A stretch of 64,000 nt of DNA. Origin: Stachybotrys elegans. Lineage: Eukaryota; Ascomycota; Sordariomycetes; Hypocreales; Stachybotryaceae. Where the stretch lies: the NCBI GenBank assembly GCA_020746835.1, contig JAGPNK010000016.1, forward strand, positions 496,001-560,000, given 5' to 3'. Positions 11,597 through 22,876 of the stretch are shown piece after piece (position 1 is the stretch's first letter; each line of letters starts with the position of its first letter). The translations under genes were made by a program, and so were the position numbers. Below the pieces are notes generated by a model. That model was not told the origin of the DNA. It saw only the letters and a list, made by a program, of their open reading frames with translations, and did not search any database.

Positions 11597-12326
11597 ATGA
11601 CCGGTCGTGGTGGTGGTGGCGGCGGTCGCCGTGTTCTCCTCCCACCTATGTGAGCCCCACGTCTCAGCTCCCACCAGAGCATATACTGGCACGCCTATAC
11701 ATGTAATAAAGCTGACTCTTTCTCAGCAACATGATCTTCAAGCTTCTTCAGAGCGTGAGTCGCCCTCCTGCTTTTGTGCGCTCCGATTGGTCTGGCTGGG
11801 TGTTTGGGCGGTCGCATACGGATGCTGGGTATTGGGCGATTCGGGAAACCCATGGCGAGAAATAAACACGGCGGTCGGCCTCGTGCTTTGGATACCTACG
11901 AAGGTGCTAGCCAGGCCCTGCTGTTTAGAGCTCTGTCCCATGCGCAATACCGCCCGCCCGCGACCGCTGTTCGGACGCAACAGCATAATTTCGACGGGGG
12001 AATGAGCGCACCGCTAACAACGGGCAGAATGCGACCGTCAGCGTATGGCTCTACGAGCAGCTATCGATTCGAATCGAGGGAAAGATCAGGGTCAGTTTGT
12101 CTGCGCAGATACATGTTCCGGGCTGACTTGTCCAGGGCTTCGACGAATTCATGAACTTGGTCATCGATAACGCATACGAGGTCAAGCAAGTTACCAAGAC
12201 GAATGAGAAGGAGACGCGCAGGCATCTGGGTACGGCAACTCTCAATCTTGTAATTGGCACGTGCTAACGTCGACAGGCCAAATCCTGCTGAAAGGAGACA
12301 ATGTCTCACTAATTCAGAGTCTATAG
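11597..12326 (+). CDS. SME1: Small nuclear ribonucleoprotein E (SmE)
   Basis: Five short exons give 95 aa: 11597-11649, 11727-11754, 12028-12090, 12136-12229 and 12277-12326. The introns are 77, 273, 45 and 47 bp, all GT...AG. Joined in frame, they give PPINMIFKLLQS, then WLYEQLSIRIEGKIRGFDEF, MNLVIDNA and finally GQILLKGDNVSLIQSL. These are the Sm1 and Sm2 motifs in the specific form of SmE (INLIFK.LQ, WLYEQ, EG.I.GFDE.MNLV, LKGDN). SmE is part of the heptameric Sm ring that binds U1, U2, U4 and U5 snRNAs in the spliceosome. The N-terminus has an unusual GRGGGGGGRR stretch. No exon is long enough to stand out as an open frame, so the gene is easy to miss. Confidence 0.93.
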
Positions 12327-12838
12327 ATGATGGGGAAACTGGCATATCCAAATTAATAAACACGCGTTACGATTCAGTTCCTAGGTATCATTTGTGCCCA
12401 GCTGTTTGGAATTTGTGACACGGAGGTTCAATGTCGAAATGGAAAGACTCCATAGACGTCATTTGAATTGCTCAAACGTAAATTAAATAGACCATAGGCA
12501 ATTGTTCAGTATCATTCCATACGCATTCGACTGTCTGGCTGGAAACATCACAATCCTTTTCAACTAATAAAGACAAAGTAAGTAGATAAATAAATAACAG
12601 AAATAAACAAGTCATTGGCTCTCCAAATAAGGGTTTTTAACGTTCCCAACTAGGCACTATTAGAACTGGCTGTGCTGTGGTTCGTAGAGTTCGAGATGAT
12701 GTCAAAACGTACAGGGTAGGTGGACCCAGCTGACCTCCGAGTTCAACCTTTGCCTCCAACCTTAGCATCTGCAATTGTTTCGCTTCCTCCAAGTGGCAGT
12801 TCGTCTATCAAACCAGGGAATGTACATCGCGCGGTGAG
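12327..12838. other. Intergenic region
   Basis: This 0.5-kb AT-rich stretch lies between SmE and Mdm10, both on the plus strand. It should hold the SmE 3' end and the Mdm10 promoter. Nothing else is recognisable. Confidence 0.45.
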
Positions 12839-14174
12839 ATGCGCGAGTTTATGGACTATGTCCACAACGCCTTTTACGAGGCGACGGGGTGGAACCGCGA
12901 CAATTCGTACGCGGCGCTCAACACCACCTCGGATGGTACGCCTTGGCCTCCCGTGAAAGCAGCGCATCGCTGACCCGACCCCAGCTCTGTTGAACTTCCA
13001 GACGCCCCAGGGCCTCCGACTGACCCTCTCCTCGCTCGCCAGCCCGAACTTTGCGACCTCGTACCAACTCGGCTCCGTCGGCGTCGTCGATGGCTCCATA
13101 TCCTACCTCTTCTCCTCGGTGCCCCTTCGAGTCCACCTGACGCCGCAATCCGAGACCGTTCCCTTACCCGAGCTCCTGCGATCGTACCGCCCTCTTGCGC
13201 CGCTTCCGCGACGAGGCGAACCGCTATGCCGGGCACCCGAAGACAAGCCCGAATCATCACTGCTCTACGGCCGTCTATATCTGCCACAGTCGCTATTAGA
13301 AGCGCTCTTCGTCACGAGGGTGTCGCCGAGGCTGCAGGTCCAGCTGAGTGCCGTCTCCGGGCAACACCTTAGAAATGGCGGAACGGCCGTGGCGCTGGCG
13401 CAGTACGATGTAGGCAGGTATGCCTTTGAGGGTCTGGCATCTTCGGACGGTGGCCTGCTAGGCCTGAGGGGCGTGTACAACTCCGGAGGCGATGCGGCCG
13501 ACCCTCCTCCTGCCAAAGAGGCAGCCGACGCCCAGGCGGGAGAGAGGGAGAGGATATATGGGCGCTTCAGCACCGGGGCGGAGATTTACTACGGCACACT
13601 GAACAAGTCGGGCGGCGTGAGTGTAGGGACGCGATTCGCAACGCTGCCATCGCACAAGGGGACGCCGCTGTGTTCTACGCTCACGCTGAATCCTCTAATG
13701 GGCAACATTGCGGCTACGTATGCGGTCGCCGCCGGCAAACACTGCAGCCTCGCCACGCGCCTCGAGTTCAACGTCTTCAGCTACGAGAGCGCATGGGCAG
13801 TGGGCATGGAGCTATGGAGGAAGCCAATGGCACGGCTGGCGCTGGAAGACGAGTCGCCCCTGGCCGGCCTCCCCACCATCAGGAGCGGCCCTCGGGACCG
13901 CAGCTTCCAGGCCAAGATGGAGTGGAGGCTCGACGACCCAGAGCTGCCAGTCGACCCCGTGGCGGCCGTCACAGCTGCCAAAAGCCAGAAGTCGCAGGCC
14001 GAAGAAGAGTATGCGGGCGTGCTGAAGGCGCGGCTCGACCAGAACCTGCGGATAGGGATGCTGTGGGAGGGCAGAGCCAAGTCGCTCCTCTTCAGCCTCG
14101 GCAGCGGCATCGACCTGAGGCAGCTGGACAAGCCGTTCAGGACGCTGGGCCTGGAGATACAATTCTCCTCATAG
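12839..14174 (+). CDS. MDM10: Mitochondrial distribution and morphology protein 10 (Mdm10)
   Basis: The exons are 12839-12935 and 12985-14174, with a 49-bp intron; the product is 428 aa. The N-terminus [24 protein letters not shown] and the continuation [42 protein letters not shown] are hallmark Mdm10 sequence. The C-terminus ([29 protein letters not shown]) is a typical outer-membrane beta-signal strand. Mdm10 is a 19-stranded beta-barrel of the mitochondrial outer membrane. It anchors the ERMES ER-mitochondria tether (with Mmm1, Mdm12 and Mdm34) and also joins the SAM complex for beta-barrel assembly. The first exon ends within codon 33, and splicing restores SD-A-LLNF. A polar insert about 218-235 ([16 protein letters not shown]) is probably a loop. 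Confidence 0.95.
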
Positions 14175-15181
14175 CGAACCCGGTCTATCATGTACGAGTA
14201 GTATCAACTTGTCAGATTAGCGTGTAGAAATAGGGCATGATAAAAGCCTGTTCAAGAACACGCACAGTCAACGAAAAATGGATGATACACAGGTTTGACA
14301 AATCTGATGGGCCGTTTATTACTTAGTAGTATGGAGCCTTGCCGTCTTAGCCGGTCTCAGGCGCTACTCGTCAGCAGAAGGGGATTGTGGGATTCAAAAG
14401 TAAGGTTGTTTGGTGCTAACAAGTCTCTCCCGCGAACCTTGATGGCCCATGTCCCTTGATGGCCGAGCCATGGCTTGCCTTAGTGTCTTCCGAACGTCAG
14501 CCCAGTCTCCGATATAGTAAGACTTGGACGAGGATTTTCATGTTCACGGCAGTCTCGGCATGCCGCGTCGTTGGAATAGGAACAGAGCCCGTCCTGTCAG
14601 CACCCGGATGGCTGCGCATTCCACAGCGCTATCGCGTGGGAGGCAGCACGCTACCTATACTTTTGCTCGCGGGAAGATCCGAAGTCGCCAGTGGCTTCGA
14701 GGCCGGGGCTGATACCTGATACCGTGACGGATTTGCCAGATTCGGCATGCCAGATGGCCAAGCCCTGATTGCGATTCGGCTCCGGTGCCGTCGAGGCCCA
14801 CTGCGAAGTGCTTGTCTTTGAATCCATGCGCACATAGCAGTAGAGTTCGCGCCGCCTGACCATGAGTTTGTGATAAAGGGAAGGTTGCTTCCCTTTGACA
14901 GGAACGCCCTCGCACACCAAGTTTCCTGGAACATACCGGCCATCTTCCATTCGCCAAGCACGGGTTTTACCTAAAGGCAATACCTCGCCTTGCGCTGCGT
15001 CTCCATTCTTGAGACACCTTGGTGCCCTTTATTAGGAACTCTGCAGCCCACCGACAGCGAATCAGAGTTATCAAGGTTCGCAGGAGGCGTTTCGACCTGT
15101 CATCGCTCTGCAGCTGTTGGACGCCCTATATTACACAGGTGAGAAACACATTCCTGTCGCAATCGCAGCTGCCGTGACAAA
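14175..15181. other. Intergenic region
   Basis: This 1.0-kb stretch lies between Mdm10 and the ZIP transporter, both on the plus strand. Several open frames exist (for example 14629-14961) but they overlap one another on opposite strands and none resembles a protein family. I see no RNA gene. Confidence 0.4.
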
Positions 15182-16378
15182 ATGGCTGACATGCGCCTAC
15201 AGCAACCTCTTGTCGGCATAGTCCCTCCATCGACTGCCGAAGCAGCTCACGCAGCCCTAACAACCACATCAATATCGCTACCCTGCCTCACCTCCCCCCT
15301 CGCGGCGATGGCGGACAATGCCTGCAATGGAGATGCCGTGGATACGAGCAACCGCGGCCTCAGGATCAGCGCCATCTTCATCATCCTCGCTGCATCGCTC
15401 GTCGGCTCCTTCGCGCCCATAATATTGGCCCGCCAAAGCAAGATGCACGTGCCCAAACTCACCTTCTTCGTATGCAAGTACGTCGGTACCGGCGTCATTA
15501 TCGCCACGGCATGGTTGCATTTGCTGGCGCCGGCGGTAGAGAATCTGGGCGACGAGTGCTTGGAACCGATGCTGGGGGATTATCCCTGGGCCTTTGCAAT
15601 TGGGCTGATGACGGTCATGCTCATGTTCTTCGTGGAGATGGTGGCGATGCGCTTCGAGAAGGATGATGAGCATTCGGGCAGCGAGAGATACATTTCCACA
15701 CCCGACAGCCAGGCCGGGGAAGGCACCACGCTGAAGAAGCTTCGTGAACAGCCGGAAGCATGCCCCCACGTGAACGATATCGAGAATGCCAACGCCGCAA
15801 AGATACCGGGGCGGCCCGACGATATCAGCTATCCTCCTGGCGGAGAGGACCATATGAGCCACCGCCGAGAGCACCGCGATCGAGATACGCACTTCGGCTT
15901 CGCAGGCCAGCTTTTGTCCGTCTTCATCCTCGAATTCGGCGTCATCTTCCACAGCGTCTTCATTGGCCTCACGCTCGGCACCACGGACGAGCTGGAGATC
16001 CTGCTCATCGTGCTCACCTTCCACCAAATGTTGGAGGGTCTCGGTCTCGGATCTCGACTGGCGGATGCGCCGTGGCCTAGAAACAGGACTTGGGTTGCCT
16101 ACATCTTCGCATTGGGATTCGCGCTCTCAACGCCCATTGGTATTGCGGCCGGCATCGGGGCGCAACCAAACAATGCCAACACGCAGAAGCTGCTCAACGG
16201 CATCTTCGACTCCATCAGCGCGGGAATCCTCATGTATACGGGGCTGGTGGAGCTCCTGGCTCACGAGTTCATGTTCAACGAACACATGCGCAAGGCGTCC
16301 TTCTCGATGCAGCTCGTTGCGTTTGGCTGTGTGGCCTTTGGCGCGGGTATCATGGCCCTCTTGGCTAAATGGGCTTGA
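15182..16378 (+). CDS. ZIP-family zinc/iron transporter
   Basis: A single exon encodes 398 aa. Eight hydrophobic segments are visible: three in the first half (IFIILAASLVGSFAPIIL; FVCKYVGTGVIIATAWLHLL; AFAIGLMTVMLMFFVEMVAM) and five in the second. Between TM3 and TM4 lies a variable cytosolic loop (about 165-240) with His-containing segments (HVND, HMSHRREHRDRDTHFG), typical of ZIP metal-sensing loops. The conserved amphipathic TM4 (EFGVIFHSVFIGLTLG) and TM5 (LTFHQMLEGLGLG) carry the His and Glu that form the metal site in fungal Zrt1/Zrt2 proteins. The likely role is uptake of zinc, possibly iron, across the plasma membrane. Which metal, and whether high or low affinity, cannot be decided from sequence alone. 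Confidence 0.92.
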   Translation: MADMRLQQPLVGIVPPSTAEAAHAALTTTSISLPCLTSPLAAMADNACNGDAVDTSNRGLRISAIFIILAASLVGSFAPIILARQSKMHVPKLTFFVCKYVGTGVIIATAWLHLLAPAVENLGDECLEPMLGDYPWAFAIGLMTVMLMFFVEMVAMRFEKDDEHSGSERYISTPDSQAGEGTTLKKLREQPEACPHVNDIENANAAKIPGRPDDISYPPGGEDHMSHRREHRDRDTHFGFAGQLLSVFILEFGVIFHSVFIGLTLGTTDELEILLIVLTFHQMLEGLGLGSRLADAPWPRNRTWVAYIFALGFALSTPIGIAAGIGAQPNNANTQKLLNGIFDSISAGILMYTGLVELLAHEFMFNEHMRKASFSMQLVAFGCVAFGAGIMALLAKWA

Positions 16379-16799
16379 TCGGAGGACACTGGATTGAGTA
16401 ACTTGTACCTTTTGTGCGTCGTAACATAGCCTTGACTTTGTGTGAATATAATATTGTGAAGTATGAAGCTACAGCTCAACAGCCACGAACAGCGTCTCTT
16501 TGCGAATCCCCCAAATGGCTTAGCGCTTCACAGTATTGCTGTGCGCCGACCTTATCTAATCGGATCGATCCTCTAATTCTGGGACGCGCCAAGTGGTCGC
16601 ATGTCGACCCTTTCCATACCTACATACTTACCTGTGGTGGCCTTCTCGACTCTGGTTCCAGTCGCTATTATCAATCATTCTGTTCTAGACAGACCCAAAA
16701 GGTGCCTTTTTTTTCACCGTTCGAACGTAAATTTCCCCCAACAGTTGCCAATTGATGCTTCTGGTCTAGCTACACCTGACCACCCACGAGTACTCCGGA
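16379..16799. other. Intergenic region
   Basis: This 0.42-kb stretch lies between two plus-strand genes. Nothing beyond presumed 3' and 5' untranslated sequence is visible. Confidence 0.4.
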
Positions 16800-17756
16800 A
16801 TGGCAGACGGCAAAGTGACAAAGGACAGCTTCATGAGAGGCCATGTCCCCAAAGAGACCCCTACCGGCAAGATTGCAAGCGACCTATGGATGAAGCACTG
16901 TGGTTGGTTGGAAGGGACAGATACTTCATGGACGAACGATTGGCTATGGAGGCCACTCGATGCATTCTTCCTGGGCTATTGGTCTTATTCGCCTGTGAAC
17001 ATACGCAATCTTCCACCACCAGTCCCCAATGATCTTGACCCGGCAGAACGCAAAAAGGGGGCTGTGCTCTGGGACGACGCCTTTGAAGACCTCCTCCGGA
17101 TCTCTCTCAAGCAGCAGCACATCCCTATAAGCTGGTACGTTGAGCGAAGGAAGTACAGACTCGAGGAGATGCGGAGGACAGGCGCTCGTCGGGAGGCGCT
17201 TGAGATGAATGGGCTTATCAATGCCGGTCTGGTTGCTCCCGCGCCTTCAGGAGTTACCTTCGACCCTGAGAGAGATGATTGGGTCGTTACGACGTCAATC
17301 CCGCCTAGCCTAATACGGGCGGTAGAAGACATGGCTTTCGGATCCCCCATTCTCGATTCTGACTCTATAATGGAACGACTATCCATGCATCTTCTTTCGG
17401 CGGACGTAGCCTCATATAGCATTGGGTTGCTTGCCTCCGAGGATCGCTACCCAGCCGACGAACTTGAGCTATACGACGAAAGACGCGCTGCCGTTGCCGA
17501 ACTTCAAGGTTCTTGGGAGGAGGTGCTGGCAAAAAGCGGACATCGGGAGAGCAAGAGAGGAGGCACGTTCGTCATACGCGAGCCAAACGCCCAGCAGATC
17601 AGCGAAGCCTTCCAGGCCGCCATCAAAGAGTACCAAGAGTTGCACAAGAAGCCAGGGACTGCTTCCGGTCTCACCACGGGATCATATACTAGGGACGGGG
17701 AAAAGGTTCGCTTTGCTTTCTATGAGTTTGTACAACCCAGTGAGAAGAAGTCTTAG
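16800..17756 (+). CDS. Hypothetical protein, Trp-rich N-terminal region
   Basis: A single exon encodes 318 aa; I do not recognise the family. The N-terminal 60 residues are rich in Trp and aromatic residues (WMKHCGWLEG, SWTNDWLWRPLDAFFLGYWSY), then the protein becomes charged and helical (WYVERRKYRLEEMRRTGARREALE; LELYDERRAAVAELQGSWEEVLAK). There is no signal peptide or clear membrane helix and no obvious catalytic motif. Codon use and frame length support a real gene, and the ATG at 16800 is the first in frame. It lies between the ZIP transporter and ADE5,7, which gives no functional hint. A cytosolic or nuclear lineage-specific protein is the simplest reading. Confidence 0.6.
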   Translation: MADGKVTKDSFMRGHVPKETPTGKIASDLWMKHCGWLEGTDTSWTNDWLWRPLDAFFLGYWSYSPVNIRNLPPPVPNDLDPAERKKGAVLWDDAFEDLLRISLKQQHIPISWYVERRKYRLEEMRRTGARREALEMNGLINAGLVAPAPSGVTFDPERDDWVVTTSIPPSLIRAVEDMAFGSPILDSDSIMERLSMHLLSADVASYSIGLLASEDRYPADELELYDERRAAVAELQGSWEEVLAKSGHRESKRGGTFVIREPNAQQISEAFQAAIKEYQELHKKPGTASGLTTGSYTRDGEKVRFAFYEFVQPSEKKS

Positions 17757-18036
17757 AGACCGAGAGAGGCGGGCCAGCTGGAAAATCCATGAAAGGGAGC
17801 TGGCCCAGTAGGGGACGACCAGAACCGGGTGGAAACGGCAGTACGGGTCACACTGGACATTGTGAAGCCTCCCTGACAACCCTGATTCTTGTATTTGGAT
17901 AGTATTAGCAACCGTAGGCTCAAGTATATGGGGGAGGACTACATTGGAATCAAATGCTTTTACTTATTTTACTGCTTTTGTTTATATGAGGGCCTTCTTC
18001 CTTGCTCTTTGATGGTATTTACGCCCCAAAATATAT

Positions 18037-20385
18037 CTACCTCCACGCCTCCAAGCCCTTGACCACGCAGCCAGGGCCCTCGCCTCGCTGGACCAGGCGG
18101 CCGATCTTGTACACCGTCTCCGAGGCACCCAGGGCCTGGGCCACCTCGTCGGCCTTGCTCGCGTCGACGGCCACGACCATGGCGATGCTCGTGTTGAAGG
18201 TGCGGCACATCTCGGAGCCGGCCACGTTGCCGGCCGTCTTGAGCCACTGGAACACGGGCAGCATCTCCCACGTGCCGAACTCAACCTCGGCGGCGAGCGC
18301 GTCGGGCAGCATGCGCGGCAGGTTCTCGACGAGGCCGCCGCCCGTGATGTGGGCCAGGCCCTTGATCTTGTCCAGCACGGGCAGCAGGCTCTTGACGTAG
18401 ATGCGCGTTGGCGTCAGGAGAGCCTCGCCGACGGTGCGGGATGCATCCCAGGGCGCCTTGTCGGTGTACGCGAGCCCCGCGCTCGCGACGATCCTGCGCA
18501 CGAGGGAGAACCCGTTGGAGTGCACGCCCGCCGAGGCGAGACCCAGCAGCACGTCGCCCTCGACCATGGCGTCCTTGCGCGGCAGCCTCGCGGCCTTGGT
18601 GACGGTGCCGACGGCGCACCCGGCCGCATCGTAGTCGTCTTGCTGGTACATGCCTGGCATCTCAGCCGTCTCACCGCCGACCAAGGCGCAGCCGGCCTGC
18701 CGGCAGCCGTCGGCCACACCCTCCACGAAGGCAGCGGCTGTCGAAAGATCCAGCTTGCTGCAGCCGTAGTAGTCGAGGAACATGAGGGGCGTGGCGCCCT
18801 GGACGACCAAGTCGTTGACATTCATGGCGACCAGGTCGATGCCCACGGTGTCGTGCTTCTTCATTGCCTGAGCAATCATCAGCTTGGTGCCGACACCGTC
18901 GATGGCGCCGACGAGGATGGGAGCATCCGGGTAGCCACACTGGGATAGATCCAGCTCTCCGCCGAAGCCGCCAATCTCGGCATCGGCTCCCGCCCGCTTC
19001 GTGCTCGCCACGGCCTTCTTGATCTTCTCGACGAAGTCGTTGCCGGCTTGGATGTCAACGCCGGCCTGGGCGTAGGTCATGGCTGCCTTCTCGCTGGACC
19101 TGAAGGCGCGGTGGGCAATGTCCTTGCGGTAGAACATGCCCTCGAACTCGATGACCTTGGAGTCGAGAGAAGCGTATGCCGAGTCCACGGCCGCCCTCAG
19201 CGACTCGCCCACGGCGTTGATGGCAATGACTCTGCCTCCAGACGTCTTGAGCTGAGCACCGTCCAGGACGGTACCTGCGTGGAAGATGGTGCTGCCTGCC
19301 GGGGGTTGGCGCACCGTCATGGGCGTGCCCTTGGCATAAGACCCGGGGTAACCGCCCGCGGCGAGCACGACAGTTGCGCTGAACTTGTTCTCGATGTTGA
19401 GGTGGCAGTTGTCCAGGTAGCCGTTGGCACATGCCAGCATAATCTCAGCCAGGTCCGTGTCGGCCGACAGCAGAGGAAGCACAGTCTGGGTCTCGGGGTC
19501 GCCGAAGCGCACGTTGTACTCAAGCACCTTGGGGCCAGACGCAGTGATCATGAGGCCCGTGAAGAGGACTCCGCGGAAGGGCTGCTTCTCGCGGCGCATA
19601 CCGGAGATGGTGGGCTCCAGAATCTCGCGGTCGATCTGGTCCATGAGCTCCTTGGTGGCGATATTTGTGGGCGCGTAGCATCCCATGCCGCCGGTGTTGG
19701 GGCCCTGGTCTCCGTCGAATATCCTCTTGTGGTCCTGGGCGAGGGGGAGGGAGCGGATGGTGTAGCCATCGCAAAAGGTGAGAACACTGAGTTCATCACC
19801 GAGGAGGAGCTCCTCGATGACAATCTCATCACCGGCAGCACCAAAGGCCTTGTCGACCATGATCTGCTTGATGGCCTCCTTGGCCTCTGCCTTGGTCTGA
19901 GGGAGAATGACACCTTTTCCGGCAGCCAGACCAGTGGCCTTGATGACAACGTCATGGTTGACGTTGTCGATGTAAGCGAGGGCTGCCTGGTAGTCGGAGA
20001 AGTTCCCATATGCTGCCGTGGGGATGTTGTACTTGTGCATGAAATCCTTGGAGTACGTCTTGCTGCCCTCGAGGCGAGCTGCAGCCTTGGAGGGGCCAAA
20101 GCAGGGGATGCCAACGTTCTTGAAGAAGCCCTCGACACCATCCACGAGGGGTGCTTCAGGGCCGGGGACCACCAGGTTGATGTTGTTGGCCTGGGCGAAC
20201 TTGACCAAGGCGGCAAAGTCATCAGCAGGCACGTCGGCAACGTTGGTCACCTTTTCACAGGTTGCCGTGCCACCATTGCCGGGGACGGCAAAGATAGCCT
20301 CGACTCTCGGCGACTGGCTGAGCTTCCAGGCCAAGGCATGCTCTCGGCCACCGTTGCCGATGAGGAGGATCCTGACGTCGGCCAT
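18037..20385 (-). CDS. ADE5,7: Bifunctional GAR synthetase / AIR synthetase (purine biosynthesis)
   Basis: A single exon encodes 782 aa with two fused enzymes. Residues 1 to about 430 are phosphoribosylamine-glycine ligase (GARS): the N-terminal [16 protein letters not shown] motif, the ATP-grasp segment with GLAAGKGV, and VRFGDPETQ near residue 300. Residues about 440-782 are phosphoribosylformylglycinamidine cyclo-ligase (AIRS): [51 protein letters not shown], and [14 protein letters not shown]. The protein therefore catalyses steps 2 and 5 of de novo IMP synthesis in the cytosol. The fused arrangement and length match yeast Ade5,7. No intron is present. Confidence 0.97.
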   Translation of the reverse strand: MADVRILLIGNGGREHALAWKLSQSPRVEAIFAVPGNGGTATCEKVTNVADVPADDFAALVKFAQANNINLVVPGPEAPLVDGVEGFFKNVGIPCFGPSKAAARLEGSKTYSKDFMHKYNIPTAAYGNFSDYQAALAYIDNVNHDVVIKATGLAAGKGVILPQTKAEAKEAIKQIMVDKAFGAAGDEIVIEELLLGDELSVLTFCDGYTIRSLPLAQDHKRIFDGDQGPNTGGMGCYAPTNIATKELMDQIDREILEPTISGMRREKQPFRGVLFTGLMITASGPKVLEYNVRFGDPETQTVLPLLSADTDLAEIMLACANGYLDNCHLNIENKFSATVVLAAGGYPGSYAKGTPMTVRQPPAGSTIFHAGTVLDGAQLKTSGGRVIAINAVGESLRAAVDSAYASLDSKVIEFEGMFYRKDIAHRAFRSSEKAAMTYAQAGVDIQAGNDFVEKIKKAVASTKRAGADAEIGGFGGELDLSQCGYPDAPILVGAIDGVGTKLMIAQAMKKHDTVGIDLVAMNVNDLVVQGATPLMFLDYYGCSKLDLSTAAAFVEGVADGCRQAGCALVGGETAEMPGMYQQDDYDAAGCAVGTVTKAARLPRKDAMVEGDVLLGLASAGVHSNGFSLVRRIVASAGLAYTDKAPWDASRTVGEALLTPTRIYVKSLLPVLDKIKGLAHITGGGLVENLPRMLPDALAAEVEFGTWEMLPVFQWLKTAGNVAGSEMCRTFNTSIAMVVAVDASKADEVAQALGASETVYKIGRLVQRGEGPGCVVKGLEAWR

Positions 20386-21263
20386 CTTTTATCGCCGAGG
20401 CACAGGCACGAGCAAAGCCACGAGCACGGGCACGACGAGGAAGCTATCACCATGTATATGATTAGCCGTCTGAGACAAAGTCACTGAACAGGGCTGGCCA
20501 GAGAGGCCTGTCACGGCGCATGGAGGGGGACTGGGGTGGGTGGTGGGTCAATGTATTCACCAGCTGTGAGTCCTTGTAAAAGCTATCGAGGGGGCCAAGG
20601 TCGGCTCTCTCTCGTATATAGATTGCTGTGAATGCCGTGCGCAAACGATATCGTGCTTGCTGTCAGTATGTATGTAGAGGCTTTACATGTAGGTGTGGCG
20701 AATGCCCAACTGAACTGTACAGTGCGATGAACGGTCCAAAAAATAACCTCAGAAAAATTTCAGATGCCCCACCAAGCGCCTTGATCAAGGTCTTCCTACA
20801 TGGTAGATGTATGCAGCAGGGTGGTAAAGGTCACGCCAGTACAAGTATGTCTTTGGATATAAGCATTGGGCTGCAGTGCTTCATTTTGTTTAGATCACAG
20901 AGGCCTAGGCGTATGTGTGTCTTAAATACATGTCAAAACATAAGCAAATTGATGTAGAAGAAAAGGCATCATCTTGCCTTGCATGTGTAGATTTACGTGA
21001 GCAGATACCAACAATCTGATTGGCTGACACTTAAAGTGGAACGTGCGACCCGTAACGCTCCAGGATACTTGCAACGCGCAACGCTTATTGGCTAGCCTGA
21101 CATCCATTCCCCGCTAGGGTTTGTGACCCTACCTGGACATCGAAAAATTGACATTGCACTCTCTCAACACCAAGCCGAGCTGCGAGATTCGTGATCCCAC
21201 ACGCTTCCGACAACCACCACCAAGACACCTACCCGTTCATCCTCCCCCCCCAACACCGCAAAG
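20386..21263. other. Divergent promoter region between ADE5,7 and RPS19
   Basis: This 0.88-kb stretch separates the divergent ADE5,7 (-) and RPS19 (+) genes. It probably carries both promoters and 5' leaders. A C-rich, pyrimidine-biased leader (TCCTCCCCCCCAACACCGC) immediately precedes the RPS19 ATG. No further gene is seen. Confidence 0.45.
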
Positions 21264-22035
21264 ATGACTGGCGGAATCACCGTGCGCGACGTTTCTGTAG
21301 GTCCTCCCTGAAAGAACACCACGAAAGACGACACACCAAAAACATACACGCACACGAAACCTCGCCAATCTTTCCACGAGCCGCCCGTCCGCAACATGGA
21401 CCTGCCAGACTGAGAACAGGCGCCGGCCAGCTCGCTCTGCCTGCGGGCTGCGTTGCGGACAACAAGGGTGCCGAAATGGAATTGAGGGAGCAGGCGCGAG
21501 GGAGTCGAAAGACTTCTGATGACGGAATCATTGCTAATGGGTTTGTGTGTTGCCAGGCGCAAAAGTTTATCGAGGCCTATGCTGCCTTCTTGAAGCGTCA
21601 GGGCAAGCTGCCCATTCCCGGTAAGCCATCCTCGCGAGACAAAGGTTTGTGACGGGACGCTAACAGGACGCAGGTTGGGTTGACACCGTCAAGACTGGTC
21701 CCTCCAGGGAGCTCCCTCCCCAGGACCCTGACTGGTTCTACGTCCGCGCCGCTTCCGTCGCCCGCCACATCTACCTCCGCAAGACTGTCGGTGTCGGCCG
21801 CCTCCGCAAGGTGCACGGTACCGCCAAGAACCGCGGCAACCGCCCCTCCAGGCACGTCGATGCCTCTGGCTCCGTCGACCGCAAGATCGTCCAGGCCCTC
21901 GAGAAGATTGGCGTCGTTGAGATCGACGAGGACAAGGGCGGCCGTCGCATCACCCAGTCCGGCCAGCGTGATCTGGACCGTATCGCCCAGACCACCGCTG
22001 AGGCTGACGAGGAGGACGAGGAGGATGACGAGTAA
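21264..22035 (+). CDS. RPS19: 40S ribosomal protein S19 (eS19)
   Basis: Three exons (21264-21296, 21557-21620, 21674-22035) encode 152 aa; the introns are 260 and 53 bp. The spliced start MTGGITVRDVSAQKFIEAYAAF and the following LKRQGKLPIPGWVDTVKT, WFYVRAASVARHIYLRK, VGVGRLRKVHG and SGSVDRKIVQALEKIG are diagnostic for eS19. The protein sits on the head of the small ribosomal subunit and is needed for 18S rRNA maturation. Compared with animals, the C-terminus has a short acidic tail (EADEEDEEDDE), usual for fungal forms. The long first intron right after codon 11 is typical of fungal ribosomal-protein genes and may influence expression. Confidence 0.97.
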
Positions 22036-22876
22036 ACAAAGACGCGGGAGCTTGACGTAAAAAATCATGGCGGCTTAGGCATGGGATAACGGCGTACGGT
22101 CTTAGGTTTCTTCGAGATGTATGAATGAGATTCCCTCGACATGGGCCATTCGGCGACTCAATTGACCCTTACTCGTGCTCAATGTGGGAAATGCCCCCCG
22201 TATATTATGACTTGATCTACTGGCAAGCGCTGTGTGTTGATCCTCGATGCGATGTGTGCACGATGCTAGGTGACGACTGGCAGCTGTCGGCGGGCTGTTA
22301 ATATGCGAGCTTGTTTGTGTAGTGTGGCGTGGGGTTGACATGAAGCCTCGTTGATGCAGCATCTTAGCCTTACCGCCGAGCCGCATGAGTTCACACTCGC
22401 GCTTCTCTCAAGCTCCCTTTGGTTACCAAACAATCTCCGCCTCGCAGCTGCAGCCTTTATCCTTATAACTCGCCTTCACCGGGTGTTTACCCTTCTATTC
22501 CTTTTCTTCTCCTACATCCTTCTGAGGGCTCTCTTCAGAGCGCGCCGGGCGTCTTTGAGTCCTGCCGCCCATCTATTCAATTGTTACTCACATTATGATA
22601 CTTGGGCCTGCACGCCCAGTTATACGCAGGACATTGTGCGGTTTCAATTGCCCAATCAGATATCCATTGCCAGCTCTGAAGTGAGTTTCCCAATCTACCT
22701 GCCACCAGTGATGAGCCGACATACTTACACGCACTTTCAGCAAGGCCTCACCATACATTGTCCAGCATTTGAGTGGTTCACCCTCTTAGAAGCAGGTAAG
22801 CACATCTTTTGCATCCTATTCCACAATGGCACAACTGACATGCCCGATTCATAGGTGACGGCTTCCATGCTACATC
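22036..22876. other. Intergenic region with probable 5'-UTR introns
   Basis: This 0.84-kb stretch follows RPS19. Its distal part looks like the spliced leader of the next gene: 22681-22740 (GTGAGT...TTTCAG, 60 bp) and 22796-22854 (GTAAGC...CATAG, 59 bp) have good intron ends. The final leader exon starts at 22855 and carries an in-frame TGA at 22856-22858, so translation should begin at the ATG at 22877. The open frame across 22351-22854 is therefore probably not coding. Confidence 0.5.

Noticed and set aside
22351..22854. 167-codon open frame upstream of the deaminase-like gene
   Set aside because: It spans two good introns and is out of phase with the main frame, so it looks like an untranslated leader.
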